Source of the DNA: Megamerina dolium
Lineage: Eukaryota > Arthropoda > Insecta > Diptera > Megamerinidae
Assembly: GCA_963854835.1 (NCBI GenBank)
Contig: OY978527.1
Span: 43,908,040 to 43,972,039 of the forward strand
Length of the DNA: 64,000 nucleotides
Reading direction: 5' to 3'
Shown: positions 60,468-64,000 of the stretch, piece after piece
Layout: every line of letters begins with the position of its first letter
Position numbering within the stretch: the first letter of the stretch is position 1
Translations under genes and position numbers: made by a program
The notes under the pieces: generated by a model
What the model was told of the DNA's origin: nothing
Database searches by the model: none
Seen by the model: the letters and a program-made list of their open reading frames with translations, nothing else

Positions 60468-60603
60468 GATGGCGTAGCCCAGTGGTTAGTGCGTTGCCCG
60501 TCTGATCTGCAAGTTGTGGGTTCAATCCCCTGTTGAAGCACTGAACTTCAATATCAAAGAGATTTTTCTTTTGAACGGTACCCATCTGTCGGCAAGCAAG
60601 GAA
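60468..60603 (+). mobile_element. tRNA-derived SINE, copy D (5' part)
   Basis: Head with A box TAGCCCAGTGGTTAG (60475-60489) and B box GGTTCAATCC, then the first part of the body through GGTACCCATCTGTCGGCAAG. Similarity stops at about 60603, so the 3' body is missing. Members that retain only a 5' part point to later deletion. Confidence 0.75.
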
Positions 60604-60789
60604 GCTGGATAAAATTTGCTTGTACAACTTAAAAAGTTCGTTTTACTATTCACATGGCATTACTTATATGTGCACTCATTTTTCGTCATTGAAAGCTATT
60701 GTATCTCGAAGAGGGTCAAAAATTCGATTAGATTTGATCTGTCGAAGTGAACAGAAATTGATATAAACAATTCCTTTATTACGCGCAAA
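60604..60789. other. Spacer
   Basis: Nothing recognised between the SINE and the mariner relic. Confidence 0.5.
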
Positions 60790-61579
60790 ATGTCTACATA
60801 CGTGCCATCAATTGGCAGGAAGCTTATCCTGTATATGCTCCAGAGGTTAGAGGATGACAGAAGGGGTTTACGTGGTTCAAAGGTGGTAATTTTTAACGTG
60901 AAAGAGAAAGAACGTTTGAAGACGAAGAATTGGAAACATTATTTGATCAAGATTCTTGTCAAACACAAAAATAACTTTCGGATTCATTGGGAGTAACACA
61001 ACAAGCCATTTCCAAACGATTGAAAGTACTGGAATTCATCGAAGAGTAAGGAAATTAGGTCAAGTACGAATTGAAGGCGAGAGACGTTGAGCGGTGATTT
61101 TGCATGTCAGAAATTCTGCTTGAACCATATAAAAATAAGTCATTTTGGCATCGTATGATGCAAAATTATTAGTATGATGCATGGTAATCCGAAACGTAAA
61201 CAATTACATATGAAGCCCGGCCAGCACAATCAATGGCAAAGCCAAATATCCATGGCGCTAATATAATGCTTTATTTGGTGGTACCAGAAGAGAGTGTTGT
61301 GTTATGAACTTTTAGAAACAGGCGTAGCGATTGCAGGGAACCCCTATCAACCACAATCGATTCGTTTGAAGCGCGTATTGGCCGAAAGTGGAATATGCCG
61401 GAATATTCCATCTAACTCGACTACATGTTGCTCGGTTAAAAACTATTTGGAAAATAGCGGATGGGAAGTTTTACCCCAACCTGACTACCAATGGTTTCAA
61501 TCCATGCAGAATACCCTTGTTGGAATACGTTCAACTTCAGAGCAGAGTATCCGAAATTATAGCTTCCGATGGGAGTAAT
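60790..61579 (+). mobile_element. Mariner relic
   Basis: Transposase pieces appear in order but in different frames. VTQQAISKRLKVLEFIEE near 60992-61045 is the HTH; FWHRMMQNY near 61143 corresponds to the FLHRIVTGDE region with the Asp lost. GQHNQWQSQISMALI near 61225 and QKRVLCYELLETGVAI at 61285-61335 follow. The C-terminal part in 61294-61578 reads NYLENSGWEVLPQPDYQWFQSM and ends near the usual mariner stop. The HQDNAPxH motif is not readable. Inactive. It separates the two receptor genes. Confidence 0.78.
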
Positions 61580-62842
61580 GTATTTAATGTATGTATATAT
61601 CTCAGACGGTTTCTTTTTAATTAATTTGAAATGGCCCATATGAACTGAAGGTTTCACCCACCTCTATACCGGCTTTGTATTGGTTCAGGTTGGGGCCTTA
61701 GCCTCACAATGCCCATACGTCCACTCTTCATAAGATATTACTGTTTTCACAGTCGTCTCTTCAGAATTTTAATTTCGGTCGTCGTCATTACATCCGTTTC
61801 GTTAAATTTATCAGATCCAGATTAATTGTTCAAATCTAGTTTGTACTGTACTGTTGTACTCTATGAAAAGTACTGGCAATTTCTAGCAGTAACAGCATTT
61901 GCTACCTCTGAAGAATTGAATTCATTCCTTCAACTTATAATATATCTAAAATGTGATGACTCTGTATTCTGCACTCAATTTAAGTTTGCTTGAAAGTAGT
62001 TATACCCGTTTAAGAGTTGCGTAATATGGTAGTCGACTTTTCCAAGTCATCTGTGTCTAAGTCTTAGTTAATTTATTCTATACTCATATGTTGTTCTAGC
62101 CCGAGGTGACATTGTAATTAAAAGGAGCAGCAATAATTTGCAGCAGTAATTTACAGCAATATCTTGCAGCAAAATGTTTGTTCTAATCATTATTTCATGT
62201 TATTTTCTCCTCGCCTCTTCGACGTTGCGAGCATATTTAACTCCGGCATTTCAATTCTGACGATCTTGACGATGATCTCTTCAACTGATAACAAATATCT
62301 GACCTAAATAAATATAGACTAAACCCTAACCAATTTCGAAGGCCGATGTTGGGTGTAAGATTAAGCGATACAGTATCCTATTTCTAGAAGAAACTATTAC
62401 AAGATTATATATTTGAAAAAGCACGAATAAAAAAAAAATCCATTATCTTTACGATAATGACCCATACAATCACAATCACAATGTAATAAATGAAAATTAT
62501 AAAATTACAATATTATTAATTATTAATGATTTCTATGATGAATGCAATACCATTCATAATTCATATGAATATGGGTTTAATCAATTTACAATATCGGTTA
62601 TAATATTTTCTATTAATTTAATTATTTTACAAAATTATCGCAAAATTTTATAAAAATAGCGTTTGTTGTTGAATTATATACATTAGTTGCAATTCACATT
62701 TCGTACTTGCAGTCAGATTAAGTTTGTGCTAACTTTAACAACTTTTGCAAATAATAAAATAAAAAGTGATTCTCCGTGATAAATATATGTTAAATAAATA
62801 TTATTTTTCCATTATAATACATATTAAAGAGAAAGCAAAATT
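61580..62842. other. Intergenic between receptor genes
   Basis: AT-rich; no exon or element recognised. The last few hundred bases should hold the promoter of the second receptor gene. Confidence 0.5.
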
Positions 62843-63183
62843 ATGTTGTATTCAGTAGTAAATTTGATTTTTATTCTTTTGGCTTTGTCGCAAACAGCGC
62901 AAACTCATCTCAACGTCGAAGATGCGTCTACGAATCACTTGTCTTATGCAGAAGCGGTTTTACAAGTAACCAGACGTTATATAAGTCCAAAAACGAATAC
63001 TCTCGTTATAATGGAGAAATGCAAGCACTGTCAACGAGATCAGCAAAATTTTCATGATCGCCTACTGCGACATTTCTTAACAAATTTTGATGCCATGATG
63101 ACCATACGCTTACTATTGAGCCACCCAAACGAACGTCCTTGGGATTATAATCTATTTATTGTCGATACTTTGTGGGCATTTGA
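62843..63183 (+). CDS. Receptor gene 2, exon 1
   Basis: 113 codons plus two bases; one codon longer than exon 1 of gene 1. It ends at GCATTTGA before the donor, as in gene 1. Confidence 0.87.
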
Positions 63184-64000
63184 GTGAGTTGATATTCTAA
63201 GAATTGTCGCAAAATGAATCACTTGTTTATTTCTTTCTCTTCCGAAGGGAGCTTCGTTTTCATTTCCCTCAAACTTTACACGAGCGTAAATTCTACTTCA
63301 TTGTTGTCCTTACCTTATACACATACAATGAGCATTTACGTAGCTATATATTATCGGAAATCGTTAAAAGTTGTGCACGTTTCAATGTACATAATGTGGT
63401 CATTATGAATCAATATATCAATGGTACAATTGGATTTTTCTCATATAACCTCTACGGCGATAATCATTGTAATACGATTCGGCATACATATCAGTTTAAT
63501 CAAATGCATAATGGTGTATTGCAACATGATTATCTATTTCCACAACGTATAGACACTTTTCACAACTGCAGTTTGAATATCAGTATCTATGTCCAATTAC
63601 CACATTTGATGTTTGCTGGTGATCGTGAAAATCAGAGTCATAGAAGCGACATGAGTCGCTTGTCTGGCATTGAGGGAGATCTGTTGAAAATACTAGCAAA
63701 GGTTATGAATTTTCGTATGAATTTGCATTTTCCCAAAGAGCCACCATTTATTGGTTTACAAGGTGATTCTACGGGACAATTTGGTGAGGTACGTAGCACT
63801 TATGAATGGAATTATTTAATTAAGCGACGAACTTATGAGTGCATTTTTCCAGCTTCAAAATGGTACCGCTGACATCGCAGTTGGAGGCTTTTCGAGTGCT
63901 TATCCGACAGGTTTTGTATTCAGTCCATCTCTTACGTACCATCAAACTCCTTACGTGTTTATTGTACGGACTGGTTTGCGTTTTGGCCCTATGCGACAAT
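62843..64000 (+). CDS. Ir7-family ionotropic receptor, 3' end outside window
   Basis: Exons 62843-63183, 63248-63788 and 63853 to the window edge join in frame with no stop. Introns are 64 bp each with GT-AG borders (GTGAGTTG...TTCCGAAG; GTACGTAG...TTTTTCCAG). The signal peptide MLYSVVNLIFILLALSQTAQ is followed by NHLSYAEAVLQVTRRYI, RLSGIEGDLLKILAKVMNF (S1) and ADIAVGGFSSAYPTGFVFSP. The window ends before M1. It is a tandem paralogue of the gene at 58003: the same intron positions and phases, and clear residue identity throughout (for example NTLVIMEKCK, NERPW, YNLFIVDTLWAFE). The position of the stop in gene 1 is a Leu codon (CTC) here. Expected to be a chemosensory co-receptor-dependent channel. 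Confidence 0.88.
63248..63788 (+). CDS. Receptor gene 2, exon 2
   Basis: Starts ELRFHFPQTLHERKFYF and ends STGQFGE. Open throughout, and codon-for-codon comparable to exon 2 of gene 1. Confidence 0.87.
63853..64000 (+). CDS. Receptor gene 2, exon 3 (partial)
   Basis: LQNGTADIAVGGFSSAYPTG and onward to FGPMRQ at the window edge. Confidence 0.87.

Overview
The window looks like intergenic DNA from a higher fly (Diptera, probably a tephritid fruit fly). The base composition is strongly AT-rich, introns are about 62-64 bp, and the only ordinary host genes are divergent ionotropic receptors of the Drosophila Ir7 type. Fly-typical transposons (BEL/Pao, Tc1/mariner, I/R1-like LINEs, Helentron-type elements) fill much of the rest. 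The species assignment is inference; no search was possible.

Layout. 1-7.2 kb: AT-rich DNA with two decayed Tc1/mariner-superfamily relics and a divergent SINE. 7230-8880: an intact-looking Tc1 transposon with a 346-residue DD34E transposase, TA target duplication and four transposase-site-like repeats. 9.7-12.6 kb: two copies of a tRNA-derived SINE in opposite orientation, with a 191-bp pure TA tract between them. 13.7-15.3 kb: an old LINE reverse-transcriptase fragment split by a younger 5'-truncated LINE with a 10-bp target-site duplication. 17-24 kb: a short inverted-repeat element and mariner relics. 24-29.8 kb: nothing recognisable except microsatellites. 29.8-30.9 kb: two LINE ends in opposite orientation. 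31.5-34.3 kb: two tandem non-autonomous Helentron-like elements. 35.9-37.4 kb: a dead mariner interrupted by a SINE. 39053-45195: a very young BEL/Pao LTR element whose two 535-bp LTRs differ at one base and whose 5-bp target duplication is intact. It encodes a long Gag-protease ORF but has no room for reverse transcriptase or integrase. 45.6-57.5 kb: more mariner, BEL and LINE debris.

58.0 kb to the end: two tandem, same-strand Ir7-family receptor genes with the same three-exon start structure. The first is complete except for one in-frame TAA in exon 2. The second is open as far as the window edge, which cuts exon 3. A mariner relic and a partial SINE lie between them. The receptors are the functional content of the window; everything upstream is a transposon graveyard with at least two elements (Tc1, BEL) that look recently active.

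Limits: boundaries of decayed elements are approximate, family names rest on motif recognition by eye, and no alignment or database search was run.
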